From Linaria vulgaris (taxonomy: Eukaryota; Streptophyta; Magnoliopsida; Lamiales; Plantaginaceae), in contig OX415249.1 in assembly GCA_948329865.1 (NCBI GenBank), positions 149,291,592 to 149,355,591 on the forward strand: DNA of 64,000 bases, read 5' to 3'. The position numbers and the translations under genes are program-made. The notes under the pieces are model-generated. The model was not told the DNA's origin. It ran no database searches and saw only the letters and a program-made list of their open reading frames with translations. Positions 34,986-48,874 of the stretch are shown here, piece by piece (positions within the stretch are counted from its first letter, which is position 1; each line of letters opens with the position of its first letter).

Positions 34986-37900
34986 GATTCATGCATTTGG
35001 TGAACTTAGGTATTGATTGATTAGCTCTCAAAAGATACGATTTGGTACGGTTGGTAGTAGTTTGACGGGAAGTGGATCGTCTAAATAAATGCGGTTGATG
35101 TATTGTACTGAATCACTCCGGTTGATGTATTCTACCAATGATATTTATTTTTTGTGAATCACTACACCGCGTAAATGGGAATGATTCACTTATGTCATTG
35201 ATCTGATGTAGAGCTGGATTGGTGCGAATCGAAAAATAATATCCCGAAGCTTCGTGTATTCCGTGAAATTAGCTATCAGAAGATTCTCGCTAAACGGTTG
35301 GCATTAATTTTATCAGAACCAGATCATCTATTCGTCTTAATAAATGCCTCTGATGTACCGTACTGTATTACGCTGGTGTTAGAAGCAAAATAATAGTTGG
35401 TATGTGTATACACATTACCATGTGTCAACAGTATTTCGGTGTCACTTGAACTGTTAACCATTTTATGCCATGTAATGTGCAACTGATGCCCGTATTTTAG
35501 TTTTTTGCTGATTAGTCGAACACTATAACATGATGTATGAAGCTAATTTCCCCTGTCCGGAGAATAGATTGCTGCAGGATTTATTGTACCAACTTTTCCA
35601 CCATATCAATAATATGGGTGGTAGTTGATGTCATACACATATTTCATGAATAAATTATGTTTCTGTTGGTATTGACAAGAGATTATACGAATGTGCAGGA
35701 AGTCTTGTCTAAATTGAACGAGGAAGTCGCACGGTTGAAGAATCTGGTGAGATGCTTAATTTAGTGGTTTTATCCTCCTTTTCTTTGTTAGTGCCATTTT
35801 CTATTTGAGATTGCGAATTACCAGCTGATTTTGGTTCTTTTAGGGGCTATTTTTCTCTAACTGTATTTAAATTGGTATTGGAAGCTCTGATATTTATTTT
35901 GTTTTATTTTCACAAGGTTGATTTCATGATTAGTGTGAGCTGGTATTACTGCAGTATTATTTATAGGTTACCGTTAGTTTTTGGCTACACAGGTTCCATA
36001 AGTAAATAAAAAAGTCCATTTCTATTATTTTTCAGGGAAGAAGTGAAAATTGCTTGTGATGATAAGCCTCTAAATGTCTAGATATTTTCTTGTAAATTCA
36101 TGCGTAATTAGCACGGTTCCTTAAAATCATTTGATATTTTCAGGTAGAAGAAATCAAGGGTGGTCAAAGTGGTACAGCGGAGACTAACATTAGCGGCAAA
36201 AGTAATGATGGAATCAAGACTTCAGATATTTCAGAGGACCCAATAGATATTCAACGGAGAGAAAAAGTCAAAGATGCTATGATTCACGCTTGGAGCTCAT
36301 ATGAAAAATATGCTTGGGGCAATGATGAACTCCAGGTAAGAATTCTTACTTCTTTTGCACAAAGAATAAAAGAAACAGCTTAACTACATTGCTTATAGTT
36401 CACATATGTTGGTAACTTTCCAGGGTTGTTGGGGGACTTCTCAGCACTTATGATCTCTCTGGAGATAAAAATTTCCTTGAAAAGGCTAAAGACATTGCTG
36501 ACAGGCTGTTGCCTGCATGGGATACTCCTTCAGGCATCCCATATAATATTATTAACTTGGCTCACGGGAACCCTCATAATCCAGGGTGGACAGGGGTAAG
36601 CTGTCTTGATTAGCAATTTGGCTTTACTTCTTGTACGAAACTGTAGTCCTTATCTGACTGTGTGCATAGTGGTCTATTTTTCTTTATTATACCTTAGCAT
36701 ATTAAGGCAAAATTGTTGCTTTCTTGTGCGCTGAACCGTCTCCCTGATTTTTGATTTAAGTTTGCGAGTAGTGATTTAGTAAGTCAATGTCGAGCAATTC
36801 TAAGTCTATTAAGAGTGCCTCTTTGATCACGAGGCACAATTTATTCGTACTCATGTACCCACTGAGCAGGATACAATAGCTTAAGAATATAATGGATACA
36901 ATATAATCTATCTCCCTATCTTTTTTTAGTTTTGCCAACATATCAATGTTTCTGAGAGGTTGATCAGTCTAGTTATCAATTATTTCCTCATTTAAACTGG
37001 ATAAACATTCATGATGGTCTTCCCTGTTAGGGTGACAGCTTCCTCGCTGATTCAGGCACAGAGCAGCTGGAATTTATTGCTCTTTCACAAAGGACGGGGG
37101 ACTCCAAATATCAGCAGAAGGTAGTCCTTTGATTCACTTTCTACGTTTGTATGAATATGAATATTTGCAAGGAAGCTAGACTACATTTAACTTCAGTTGA
37201 GGCATCATTAACAAGATAGGCATACAATACGTCCTGGAGTTTAAATGTTATCTAGAGCACTGGATCCCCCTGATGTGGTATCAGGGCGTGATTTTCCTTC
37301 TCTGTGGGTTTATGAGATATCTACCTTCGGGAATAAACAAAAGCATGACATTTCAGGTGGAAAATGTTATTTTGGAGCTTAACAAAACATTTCCTGATGA
37401 TGGTTTGCTTCCCATATATATCAATCCCAGTGGGGGGTCGAGACTCGAGATCGTACTCGACCATAACTTTTGGAGCAATGGGAGACAGGTGATTGTCATG
37501 TTACACCTTTGGGACACTTAAATAATTCTCCTGACTCCGGGCTTAGTATACATCAAAAATTATATATAATAATTGTAACTCCTTGGATCTATTGAGATGA
37601 AATTTTCTAATACTCAACAAACGTAATTTTGTGATGCAGTTTTTATGAATACTTGCTCAAAGTTTGGATACAAGGAAAGAAAACCAGTGCTGTGAAGCAT
37701 TACAGGTAAGCTCTAACATTTTCTGTTTGCGATACATGTGTTTCATAATACGGTATTGTCATTCAATTATATGAATGCTCTTTGTTCAAGTGTTGCTCAA
37801 GTGTGCTTCCTGTCATTTCATTGGTCTTCTAGTTTTCTACTCAACAATCTTCATCGTTTTTCTGAAATTATACTTCAGTCAAGTATCTGTTTTACTTGTA

Positions 37901-39269
37901 TTAGCTCTCTGTTATCCTGATTTACCATTTTGATACGTTATTCTGCTAATTGTGTTCGTCCATTGCTACTTTTTCACGTAAACCGTTGCATCATATATTC
38001 CTTTCAGGGAAATGTGGGAGAAATCAATGAAAGGTCTACTAACCTTGGTTAGGAGGTCTACGCCTTCTTCCTATGCTTATCTTTGTGAGAAGATTGGAAC
38101 ATCGTTAACTGACAAGGTGCTTTGTCTGTGGTTTCAGTGTTGAGTGCAGCATATATTATTTGCATAACAATTGTTACCCTCAATTTTAAAATATTTGCAG
38201 ATGGATGAACTTGCATGTTTTGCTCCAGGAATGTTAGCACTGGGTTCTTCTGGTTATGATCGCGATGAAGCTCAGAAATTCTTATCGCTGGCTGAAGAGG
38301 TGTGAATATTAAAGTTCCCAATTTTTATTTTCTTGTGTAGTGGGGAGCCGTCTACTGATTTTAGGGCATAACTTTACTCTCTTTGTGCAGCTAGCTAGGA
38401 CATGTTATAACTTCTATCGGTCGACTCCAACAAAATTAGCTGGAGAGAACTACTATTTCCGTTCAGGCGAGGTAAGTCCTTTTGATTCAATTTTGATATT
38501 TATTCAAGATCTAAGTTATTATTTTGTTCGATAAAATCGTTTACTTACTCACGCCATAATGCAACAGGATATGAGTGTCGGAACCTCATGGAACATATTG
38601 AGACCAGAAACTGTTGAATCGCTCTTTTACCTCTGGCGTTTGACTGGTAATGCAACATATAAGGACTGGGGATGGGATATATTCCAAGCATTTGAGAAAA
38701 ACTGCCGGATAGACACGGGATATGTTGGATTAAAGGATGTGAGTATTTCTTAATATTTTTGGTTCTAAGGTTTTGTTGTGTTGGTAAAAGTGAAACATCT
38801 TATTGGGAGTTTTTTTTTTTCTTTCTCACTTGCATTTAAAATTTGAACTGTTGCCAAGCCACCGTTAAAGTTCGAATAGTGTTACAACTATGTTCCTCAC
38901 TTTTCAAGTTTTTAAGCTTTAAGAGGTGTTTCCATGATTCTTCTGATCTCAAGGTAGTTTTTGATGTAGACGAAGCTTCAAGGATTATATTCTCATGATT
39001 CTGCTTCGGGTCGTGTGTTATTTCAGGTTAATACAGGTGTGAAAGACGACATGATGCAGAGCTTTTTCCTTGCAGAGACGCTCAAATATTTGTATCTTCT
39101 TTTCTCGCCTTCTTCTGTCATCTCACTCGATGAGTGGGTATTTAACACAGAAGCACGTCCCATTAAGATCATAGCGCGGCATGACCAGATAGAGGACTCG
39201 CGTGTATCAAAAGGAAAACCTAAAATTAAAACACGTGTTAGAAAAGAAGGTCGTTTTGGTGACTACTAG

Positions 39270-39818
39270 GAAACTTATATTAGTTATACTGAAATTTATA
39301 TCTTGCTATATCTGAGGCTCGGTCAGTTGAAGAATCAAAGAGCCTGATGATTTGGATCGCGAGTGGTCCAAGTTTCTTGAGGGATTTGATTTTTTCTGGT
39401 AAAATTTATTGTTGAGCTTATAGCATTCGTGAATGTCTTTTGATTTGTAATATAGATTATAGTTTTCTTGATTATTTCTAATTTTATTTAGTGATTGTTT
39501 TTCTTTTTGGAATTGCTAATTCGTTGTAATTTTACTTTTTGGATTTGGCTTTGCTATAGATGCAATGCCATTGTATTACTGTTACTGCTTTTGATTTTGG
39601 TCTAGAGTGTTCTGATTATAGAGAGATGTTCAAGAGATTCATTTGGTTGTACTTGTACACGACAAGAATATATGACTTTGATTTCTAAATTATGTACATT
39701 ATGTGGTATTTTGCATCGACCCTCCCCTGAAGTTTTATGGAAATAAAAAAGATTTTTAACAAAAAGAATTGCGTATATACTAAATAGTGTTTATTATGAT
39801 TATTTAATAGATAAAAAT
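39270..39818. other. MNS-C 3' flank
   Basis: No gene is seen. The sequence follows the MNS-A 3' flank (7529-8100) up to the LINE insertion point but lacks the (AT)n microsatellite. Confidence 0.7.
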
Positions 39819-39832
39819 AAATGGATTATTAC

Positions 39833-42235
39833 ACAACAACAACAACAACCAAGCCTGTAATTCCAATTAAATTGGGGTAAGTTATATGAACCATGTGTGA
39901 ATCACGTCGAGTCGTGAACATGAATTTTCTGCCTCCATAAGTTTTGATTGGCTAGCATGTCTTCATTTAGATCTTTTAGCTTCATGTCGTTCCGTATGAC
40001 TTTCATCCACGTCTTTTTCGATCTTCCATGAGCTCTAGTCGTCTGTCCTAGGTCGAGATCTTCAACTCGTCGTACCGGTGCATCTATGGGTCTGCGTTTA
40101 ACATGCCCAAACCATCTTAAACGATTTTCTCGTCGATGGCCGCCACACCCAATTTATGGCGAATATCTTCATTGCGCACCTTATCTCTCCTTGTGTTACC
40201 GCACATCCACCGAAGCATGCGCATCTCTGTAACGTTCATTTTTTGTGCATGACTTTTCTTAATAGCCCAGCACTCGGAGCCATAAAACAAAGCAGGTCTA
40301 ATAGCCGTACGATAGAACTTTCCTTTAAGCTTTATAGGAAAGTTACGGTCGCACAGGATCCATGTTGCACTCTTCCATTTTGTCCATCCAGCTTGGATGT
40401 GGTGGTTGACATCTCCGTCTAACTCTCCATCCATCTGCAGTATGAAGCCTAAATACCGAAAATGCACACTTCTCGGTATCTCTTGGCCATCCAACTGAAC
40501 CGTGCAATCGTTGTTTCTACGTTGTTTGCTAAACTTGCATTCGAGGTACTCTTTTTTTGTTCGACTTAGTCGAAATCCTCGTGCTTCTAATGTTTGTCTC
40601 AATCGTTCTAATTTAGCGTTAACTCCCGTTCTCGTCTCATCGATGAGGGCAATATCGTCTGCAAACAACATACACCATGGGACTCGATCTTGGATGGTTC
40701 TGGTAATTTCATCAATTACAATGGCAAACAAAAATAGGCTCAAAGCTGACCCCTGATGTAAGCCAATTGTAATTGGAAATGCGTCTGTTAAACCGCCACA
40801 AGTTCGGACACTTGTCACCACATTCTCATACATATCTTTTATGATGTTGATATATTTAATGGGTACTCCCTTCTTCACCAAGGTCCACCATAACACCTCT
40901 CCAGGCACTTGTCATATGCCTTTTCTAAGTCGATAAAGACCATATGTAAATCTCTACTCTTTTCTCGAAAGCGTTTAATGAGCTGACGAATCAAATGGAT
41001 GGCCTCTATGGTCTACCTTCCCGGCATAAATCCAAATTGGTTCTCAGATATGGGAACAATTTGTCTCAATCGGTGTTCGATCACCCTCTCCCATAGCTTC
41101 ATGGTATGAGACATAAGCTTTATCCCACGATAGTTAGAACAGTTTTGGACATTGCCCTTGTTCTTATATAGAGGTATTAGCATACTCTTCCTCCACTCTT
41201 CTGGTATTTTATTTGTTCGCCATATTTTGTTAAAGAGGTCCGTCAACCAGTTCACCCCTATCTCTCTCATGCTTCTCCAAGCCTCGATAGGGATACCATC
41301 TGGGCCAACAACTTTTTGAGTCTTCATCCTCTTCAGAGCATCTTTGACTTCCGACCTTCTAATACGACGCATAAAATTACGGTTCAGATCCTGAAGGGAC
41401 TGCGAGATGTCACCCACTGCTTGGGTGGGGCCTCCATTGAACAGACCCTCGAAGTACTCCATCCACCGTGCTTTGACCTGATCCTCACGCACTAAGACAG
41501 ACTGACCTTCATCTTTGATGCATTTCACTGCACCTAGGTCTCTAGTCTTCCTCTCTCTTATGCGAGCAATTTTGTATATATCATTCTCGGCCTCCTTGCT
41601 ATCCCCCTTCTCATAAATTTCCTTGTACACAGCCTCTCGCGCTAGTCGAACATCTTTCTTTGCTTCTTTCCTGGTTAGCTTATACTTTTCAAAGCTTGCT
41701 CCATCATAGTTCTTCTTCAAATCCATGTAGCAATCCCGTTTGGCCTTGATTGTCGCCTTCACTTCTTCATTCCACCATGACGTGTCTTTACCTGCCAGGC
41801 TACTACCTCAGAATTCACCTAAGAGGTCCTTAGCTACCTTCTTGATACAACAAGCCATTTTGGTCCAAGTTGCATCTGCATCGTCCTCAGTCTTCCAGTC
41901 TACCTCTTGAACCACTCGCTCCACGAAGGCCTTTTGGGTAGACTCCTTAAGCCGCCACCACTTAATTCTAGGTTCCACCCGACGCCTACTCCTCTTCACT
42001 CCTTGCCGCATTCTAATATCCAACACCAAAAGCCTATGTTGCGTAACCACACTTTCTCCGGGGATAACCTTGCAATCTAAGCAACGACTTCTATCTGCCC
42101 TCCTAGCTAAGAAGAAATCTATCTGACTCTTATTTGACTCACTCCTAGCTATAAGTGACCAAATGAGATTCTCTCTTCTTAAACCAAGTATTTGCTACAA
42201 GCAAATCATAGGAGAGGGCGAAGTCTAAGATAGCA
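39833..42235 (-). mobile_element. 5'-truncated RTE-type LINE
   Basis: This 2.4-kb non-LTR retrotransposon is inserted on the minus strand between MNS-C and RLP-C. Its 3' end is a (TTG)n tail (39833-39849 as ACAACAACAAC on the plus strand), characteristic of the plant RTE clade. It has long target duplications and no LTRs. The 5' end stops within the endonuclease domain, typical of incomplete reverse transcription. Confidence 0.9.
40117..42050 (-). pseudogene. LINE ORF2 remnant: endonuclease end and reverse transcriptase
   Basis: Three minus-strand frames follow one another. At 41808-42050 is the endonuclease C-terminal part. At 41013-41762 is the linker and RT N-terminus (KTQKVVGPDGIPIEAW, then PLYKNKGNVQNCSNYRGIKL). 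At 40117-40908 is the RT core and C-terminus: HQGSALSLFLFA, the catalytic FADD at residues 82-85 of that frame, then the RYLGF and MRMLRWMCGNTRRDKVRNE segments common in plant RTE-like RT. Frame breaks at about 40910-41012 and 41763-41807, with the missing 5' end, make it inactive. Confidence 0.88.
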
Positions 42236-42249
42236 AAATGGATTATTAC

Positions 42250-42937
42250 AAAGTACTTAAAATAAAAGTGAAAACTTTAAATATATTTCATAGTGTTGGG
42301 TATAAATTTACACAATTGACATAACATTTAACGTTTGATTAGAAGGTTTTATACACTAGAAACTTAATTATGGTGCCCTCAATTTTCTTATTTTCAGATA
42401 ACAAGAGAAGCTCATATGGAATTCGCTCTTCAAGTTAATTTCTCTATTTTTACATAATCAAATTTGTTTTCATTGTTGACGTCAAAATATTGTAACCATA
42501 ATAAGAGTGCTGAAATTAGTCTTTTAATAAGTTAATTTTCATGCTAAAAAGAAGCCATTACAACTATAAAAAATTTGAATGGTGTCCCTACAAATTGGAA
42601 TTGAGTTCAAATATAACAAATCTTTTTATTTACGCCTTATGTTCCTGTGTGTGTGTGTGTGTTGTTCATGTTCTTGACTTAGCTTCATGTTTAATCGTTC
42701 ATTTGTTAATAATATTTTGAAAATTTGATTGTTATTCATTAACATTTTCTGGAAATTATAACAACAGCTCTAAGATATGAAGCATACATATTGCTGGCGA
42801 ATGATCAAGAGAAAGTGAAGTTAAACAACAAAACTGGAAGAGTCATCAAATCTTTAATATTATATATATCACATTGGATTTGAACCAGTTATTGTACTTA
42901 AACAATAAACACAAATTATAATGCTGCTAATATAATC
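42250..42937. other. RLP-C 3' flank
   Basis: No gene is seen. It continues the intergenic sequence of unit A (about 8105-8816) after the LINE, with a short GT repeat near 42645. Confidence 0.7.
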
Positions 42938-45631
42938 TTATCGGCGACGCAGAATAAACAATGCGACCTTGTCAAGGAGCTTCATAAAGAATCTTCTCCA
43001 TCTTCTAGAAAACAGTAGCGGCGCATAAAGGATACCTAAACCCACAATAAATCCCAATTCAGCACTTATGTATATGACTCTATAGTCTAAACTGTCATGC
43101 TCTTCGCCTGATACTTTCGGTCGAACTTCAGTACTCGTGCAACTTGTGTTCAAAGGAAGACCACAGAGTCCCTCGTTTCCTTGAAAATAGCTTGCTGAAA
43201 ATGTGCTCATTTGGCCGCCCACTGGGATTCTCCCAATTAGTTTGTTGCACGACATATTCAAGAATGAGAGGAACGTAAGACTTGCAAGTTGTTGCGGGAT
43301 TTCTCCTTCCAAATGGTTAGATGAGAGGTCTAATGATTCAAGTGCATGTAGCTTTTCTACTGATGATGGGATGTGACCAGAGAGAGCATTGTGTGAGAAG
43401 TTGAGGGAACGAAGGGACTTTAGTTCACCTATTGTCTCGGGGATTACACCCTCGAAATGGTTATTCGAAAAGTCGATCAAAGTATAAGTTGTAAAAATCC
43501 TAACCAGTATAACTTCCAGTCCCTTGTCTGTTAATGTGAACGAGTACTGATAGTCGACCCTGCCCAACTGAGAATCAGGATGCAAGTAATCAAGCTGAGA
43601 TTGTCTGCCATTCACATCAACGGCTAGTGCTTTCATGTTATGAAACAAATTACCAGGTAAAATACCATTGAAGTTGTTAGAAGCCAGGTCGATTATCTAA
43701 AGATTTGGCCAAGTATAATTGTCTTCCTGCATGCAGCTAATGTCTCCATGAAATATATTGGAGCTTAACTTTAGGATGTGCAATGCGGACAAGTTCTTGA
43801 TGAAGCAAGGAAAAGTATCATTTAAGTTATTGTGTTCGACGTTTAGGATCTTTAACTCTGTGCATCTTGACAAAGATCTAGGAATTTGTCCTGTTAAATT
43901 ATTCCAACCGAGATCAAGAGTTTCCAATTCACAATAAACAGGAAATGTATCAGGTATATCACCACTTAGATTGTTTCTTCCTAAGTTCAGCACCCTTAGA
44001 GTTTCTGGTGCCAAACAAGAGGGTATTTTGCCATGCAAGCTATTATTTGACAAGTCTAGGATTTCACTTGTGTAGCATAATGATGCTGGAATGGTCCCCT
44101 CGATGTTATTGTTTGCTATTGAGAAGAAAATGAGGTTCGTATAGTTGCCAATATTTTCAGGTAGAGAGGAAGAAAAGTTATTGTCAGAGAAGTCCACATA
44201 AGAAACTGAGGATGGTAGAACTGGGATTCTCCCACTAAGCATATTTGAATGCAAATCAAGCCACTCTATGTTGCTACTGCTTATGTCATAAGGTTCTAAC
44301 ACCCCGGTGAACTGATTATGGGAAAGATTCAGAGTATCAAGAGATCCATTATTTACAAGTTTCCATATCCAATTAGGAATTTCACCACATAGTTTGTTGT
44401 TGGCAAGATTCAGCCTAAATAGTGATGAAATATTCTGCAAAGGCGGGAATTGCTGGAGATTGCAAGATCTCAACATCAAACTGTTCAATTGGGGGAGATA
44501 CGACGACACAGGTACATTTTGGTTTATGGATACAAATAGATTATTGTCGGAAAGATCAAGATCTGTAAGATTTGTAAGTTTTCTAAAATCATGAGTAAAG
44601 TCCAAGTAACCATTGAATTGATTATTGTTGAGTAATAAACTCTATAGTGATGGCAAAGCAACATGGAGTTTGGTATCGGTCCTGAAAGTTTTGTGTCTGA
44701 TAGAAACAGACGCTGAAGGGAACTATTCACAGGAAACTCGGGCAAAGAACCCTCAAGATACTCATTAAAACTAAGATCGATCATCTGCAGACTACTTATC
44801 TGGAACAACTTTCCTGGAACCACTCCAGACAAGTTACAACCACTTAAAGTTAAAATCCTCAAGCTAGAAAAATCCGCAAAAAATTCCGGAATAGGAGAAG
44901 AAAAAGTGTTGCAATCCAGGTGAATAACTGATAAAGATCGAAGCTTTGCCAATGAAGGATCAAAGGGCCCTGTAATGGATGTATAAGGCAAGCTCAAGAC
45001 TCTTAAATTTGGGAACTGATATCCATTAGCAGAAATATTCACTCCATCAAGAATAAGTTCTCTTAGCTGTGTGAAGTTGTGAATCAATCTTTTCAGATCA
45101 GGGCTCTCGAGTTTCAGTGTAGATTCTATACTGTCCGAAGAAAGATCAAGAACAACTAACCTTTGTCAAATGTGAGAATTCGGCTGGAATTTGACCACTG
45201 AAACCAGAGTAACGCAAATTCAGATACCTCAAATTTGTCAGCAGACCAAACTTGGATGGTAACTGAACAAAGTTGAAGTCGTTGTCAGCTAAACTCAAAT
45301 TCTGAAGAAATTCAAGCTGGAAAAGACTGGTGGCATTGTCATCGATTCCTCCGGATATAAATTCATCGCTGAGATCGAGACCAATAACATGACCTTGAGA
45401 GTCGCAGGTTACGCCACCCCATCGACAACAATCAATGGATCCTGCCCACTGGATTAGCTTAGTCGAAAATGAAGAATTATATATGAGGTTGTTTTTCAGG
45501 TCAAGCAGCAAGTCTTTTTGAGATTGTACACAATGTTGGGCTGATGAAACAAAGGGGAGATTAATGCCAAACAAAATGGCCTTTACGAGTATCAAGAATA
45601 AAGCACATGAATACATTATTTGAACTCCCAT
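42938..45631 (-). pseudogene. RLP pseudogene, copy RLP-C
   Basis: This is full-length RLP homology from the signal peptide (45631) to the membrane helix and basic tail (42938), spread over four frames: 45146-45631, 44524-45087, 43697-44605 and 42938-43648. An extra base near 45165 shifts the frame after SHLT. Small indels at about 44630-44665 shift it again in the middle of the LRR array. A TAG at 43697-43699 interrupts the last part without a shift, where RLP-A has a CAG. It lacks the extra 24-residue LRR of RLP-A. Three independent lesions with good preservation elsewhere indicate recent decay. Confidence 0.93.
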
Positions 45632-46358
45632 TTTTGTATTGCATTACAAAGTGTTTTGTGCTTTTTTATACTTCTCATGTAATATAATATTTATATCAGT
45701 CACTTGTTTACTGTACAACGAACTAAGAGGTTGTAAAGTGGTCTTGACTTATTGACCGGTTGACTTGAAAGTAAACCAAGCAACTTGTGGATTGGTTTGT
45801 ATTTCACGCTTTAAGTCTGGTCCTCTTATTTCTATTATAAGATTTTGTGTGTGACCTCAAATCAAATAAAAGAGAAAGTTTCAAGGCTTGTCAAGTAAAT
45901 TATTGGGATGCGAAGTTCTCACAGATCGATGAGCCAGCGTGTTAGTGTGTGTGTTAGTTAGTTAGGCAGTTCGGTTATGACCAAGTAAACGTTTTGCGTT
46001 CACCGTGAGATCGAGCCAAGTAAACCAAACAACGTGTGGTTTGGTTTGTATTCCATCTGCCAATAAGTCTCTGGTTCTTTTCTTCTTTTTATCTGTTGGA
46101 AATTATAGACTTTGGAAAGGACTCTTGCGTGTGATTTTAAATCAAGCAGAAAGACTTGGCCTGTGGTTTGAACTGATTATGACAATCAATTTCCAGTTTG
46201 GTTTGTGCAACATATTTATGTGTGTATATATATATATATATAAAAGTATTGGGATCTAATAATACAGTAAAAGAAGTTTTTATCACTAAACTTCTAGTGT
46301 TTCTTGAGGATTAGCGGTAAACCATTTCGTATAACAAAACCTCAATTGCACGCCATGC
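45632..46358. other. RLP-C 5' flank
   Basis: No gene is seen. Homologous to 11610-12460, including a shorter (TA)n at about 46224-46241. Homology ends abruptly near 46358. Confidence 0.7.
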
Positions 46359-47360
46359 CATATTTACCGAGTTCAATATTATGTTATATTATATTTCCAG
46401 GTTGAGAGTTTACAACTTCCTCATTACCTTAAATAAAATATTAGGTGCCTATGGGGTTTTTCCAATCTGTTTTTTTTTTCTTTCAAGTTAGTATTTATGA
46501 GACTGTGCCCATGCATAGAAAATTCGAGAATTTTTGTGACAAGAAAATAAAAACTTGGATCTTGAAATTGAAGTAAATGAAAGTCAAAGAAAAAGAAATA
46601 AGAGAATGAATGGTTAATAAATATTCTGACAAAATTCGAAATGTCGCGATGAGAAAGACATGAAGTTTCGAGACCAAAAAAAGACATGAGTTCCAATATA
46701 TTGGTCACTCAAAGAACAAACTTGCCGATGCTATAACAAAGCTCAAGGATGATTTAGTCGGAGAACGTGTTTTATGCATCACCCCCCCCCCACCCTCATC
46801 TATATTATTTAGTTGTTTGTAGCCTTCCAGCAGACTTTGGCCTTTTGGCTTTAATTCCCTTTCTGTTTCAAAAAACAAAAAAGACAAAGAAGAAAAATAA
46901 GAGTGAAGTGGTTACTAAATTTTCTGCCCCAGTTTAAAAGGGCGTGATGGGAAGGACAAATTATAAATAATACATTAGCTTATACTATAAACGTTGGCAC
47001 GTGGCCCTTGCGTGATTAAATTTTATTTTTAATATAATTAATTTTTATTGTGAAGATTATAACTTAAATATGGATTTATAATCTTAACCTTCTTTTTATG
47101 TGAGGGGGAATTAGATAATAATTGTTTTATTAATGAAAATATTTAAATAATGATAAAACTAAATTAAACTACAATTATATCCCAACTATTGACAAATTTA
47201 ATAGTGTATCTAAGGTAAACATGAAAATCAAAAGATCAGTGTTAACGTGGCTTTACATGCCTTCCTTTATATAATAGTATACATTCTTTGACATGTGGTC
47301 CTCGAGAACAGTGGTGGAGCCAAGGGAGGCATGTAGAGGCAGTTGCCTCCCAAGCTCCAC
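46359..47360. other. sequence unique to the C-D interval, left of CACTA
   Basis: No gene is recognised. AT-rich, with a 10-base C run at 46782-46791. The word CAGTGGTGGAGCCA at about 47310 resembles the start of common plant terminal-repeat families, so the CACTA element may sit inside an older repeat, but no partner end was found. The CAC at 47358-47360 is the CACTA target duplication. Confidence 0.5.
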
Positions 47361-47374
47361 CACTACAAGAATGG

Positions 47375-47830
47375 GCAGTCATTAGGGACCGCCCATTAGC
47401 GACTGCCAAGCAGTTGGTTGTCTTCAGCAACAGTCGCTAAATTTTTCATTGAACGCAGTCGCTAACATTCACTGAGAAAATTTGCGACTGCCAAGCAGTC
47501 ATTATTGTCCTTATGGACAATCAGCGACTGCTTAGCAGTCGCTACTCATTTAAAAATTACTGGGCCACACATTTTGGCCCGAGTTGGGCCAAAATGTGGG
47601 CCAATTTTAGGGCCGAATTTACCCTAACTCGACCCTAAACAAATCAGCGACCGTTAAGCGGTCGCTGATTTAGGTGTATAAATAAATAAAAAAAAATCTT
47701 TTTTTTATTTCCTCATCTTCTTCCCCAAATCAGCGACCCCAATACCCGATTTCAGCCGATTTCAGCCATTAGCGACTGTCGAGCTCAAGTTGCGACCAAA
47801 AAACGGTCTCTAACTCATAACATCCTTTTC
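47375..47830. repeat. left subterminal motif array of CACTA
   Basis: Repeated direct and inverted words of the form GCGACTGCcAAGCAGTCGCT and GCGACCGTTAAGCGGTCGCT occur through this stretch, many as short palindromes able to form hairpins. Confidence 0.8.
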
Positions 47831-48089
47831 CCCTCCAAAAATTGTCGGTAATTTTAAGCTCCGCCTCAAATCTTCCTTGCGCCGCCTCCTTTGCCATTCG
47901 AAACACCTCCTTGCGCCGCCTCCTTTGCCCATTTCTGCCTCTCACCGCCGGTAATGAAAAGCTCCTATTAGTTTTTCCTTTTTTTTGTGTTTTACTAATA
48001 TTTTAATTTAAATCCGAAAATTGCTTAATTTAAATCCGAAAATTGGTATTGTTAGATTGTTAGATTTGTTGTATGATTGTTAGATTTGT

Positions 48090-48780
48090 TGTTAGATTTG
48101 AAATAGAAATAGAAATAGATTATTGTGAAATTAGAAATAGATTAGAAATATATTATTGTGAAATTGTGAAATTAGAAATAGATTAGAAATAGATTACTGT
48201 TAAATTGTGAAATTAGAAATAGATTAGAAATAGATTATTGTGAAATTGTGAAATTTGAAATAGATTAGAAATTAGATTAAGGAAAAAAAAATAGAAATAG
48301 ATTAGCAATAGATTAGAGATTAGATTAAGGAAAAAAATAGTAATAGATTAGAAATGAGATTAAGGTAAAAAAAATAGAAATAGATTAGAAATGAGATTAA
48401 GGAGAAAAAAAAAAGAAATAGATTTGTGAAATTGATTAATGAATAATTAAAGGAAAAAAATAGAAATGGATTTGTGAAAATTAGATTATATATTAGATTA
48501 AATTAGATTAGTTTTTACTTAGATTCTTTAATTAGATTGTAAAAATGAGATTAAGTTTATACTTAGATTCTTTAAATATATTGTAAAAATTGAATCGTTA
48601 GATTTGTTAAATTGTTAAATTAGATTAGTTTATACTTAGATTCTTTAATTAGATCTTGAAAATGAGATTAAGTTTATATACTTAGATTCTTTAATTATAT
48701 TGTAAAAATGAGATTAAGTTTATACTTAGATTCTTTAAATAGATTGTAAAAATTGAATTGTTAAATTTGAAATAGTTTTG
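48090..48780. repeat. degenerate AGAAATAGATT repeat upstream of the CACTA gene
   Basis: The word GAAATAGATTAGAAATAGATT and variants recur many times, then a TTAGATTCTTTAATTAGATTG variant. Low complexity, no coding potential; probably 5' UTR or intron of the transposon gene. Confidence 0.7.
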
Positions 48781-48874
48781 TGTTAGATTGTTAAATTGTT
48801 AAATTAGATTCAAATGTTGATTTGATTTTCTAAATGTTATATTTTCATTTTTACAGTATATACATATTTTCGGC

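Larger units (their letters stand above)
29933..34990. repeat. 5-bp target site duplication of the Copia insertion
   Basis: GATTC occurs at 29933-29937 and 34986-34990, directly outside the two LTRs. The uninterrupted site in MNS-A intron 1 (around 1025) has it once. Confidence 0.95.
29817..39269 (+). pseudogene. alpha-mannosidase I pseudogene, copy MNS-C, split by Copia
   Basis: The copy starts inside intron 1 (compare 909 onward), so exon 1 and the promoter are absent. Retained exons are 2 (35699-35746), 3 (36144-36335), 6 (36424-36595), 7 (37031-37120), 8 (37357-37488), 9 (37640-37705), 10 (38008-38116), 11 (38201-38299), 12 (38391-38471), 13 (38568-38738) and 14 (39027-39269). Exons 4 and 5 were removed by a deletion joining intron 3 to intron 5 near 36362. 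Exon 8 has a 7-base insertion in the GGSRSYS region, shifting the frame. Intron 1 holds a full-length Copia element in antisense. Splice borders and the rest of the coding sequence are well kept, which points to recent inactivation. Confidence 0.94.
39819..42249. repeat. 14-15 bp target site duplication of the LINE
   Basis: AAATGGATTATTAC occurs at 39819-39832 and 42236-42249, flanking the LINE. Unit A has one copy at about 8100. The match may extend by one A. Confidence 0.9.

Noticed and set aside
47311..47360. Left end of an older element starting CAGTGGTGGAGCCA
   Set aside because: No matching opposite end or target duplication was found on the far side of the CACTA insertion, so it cannot be called.
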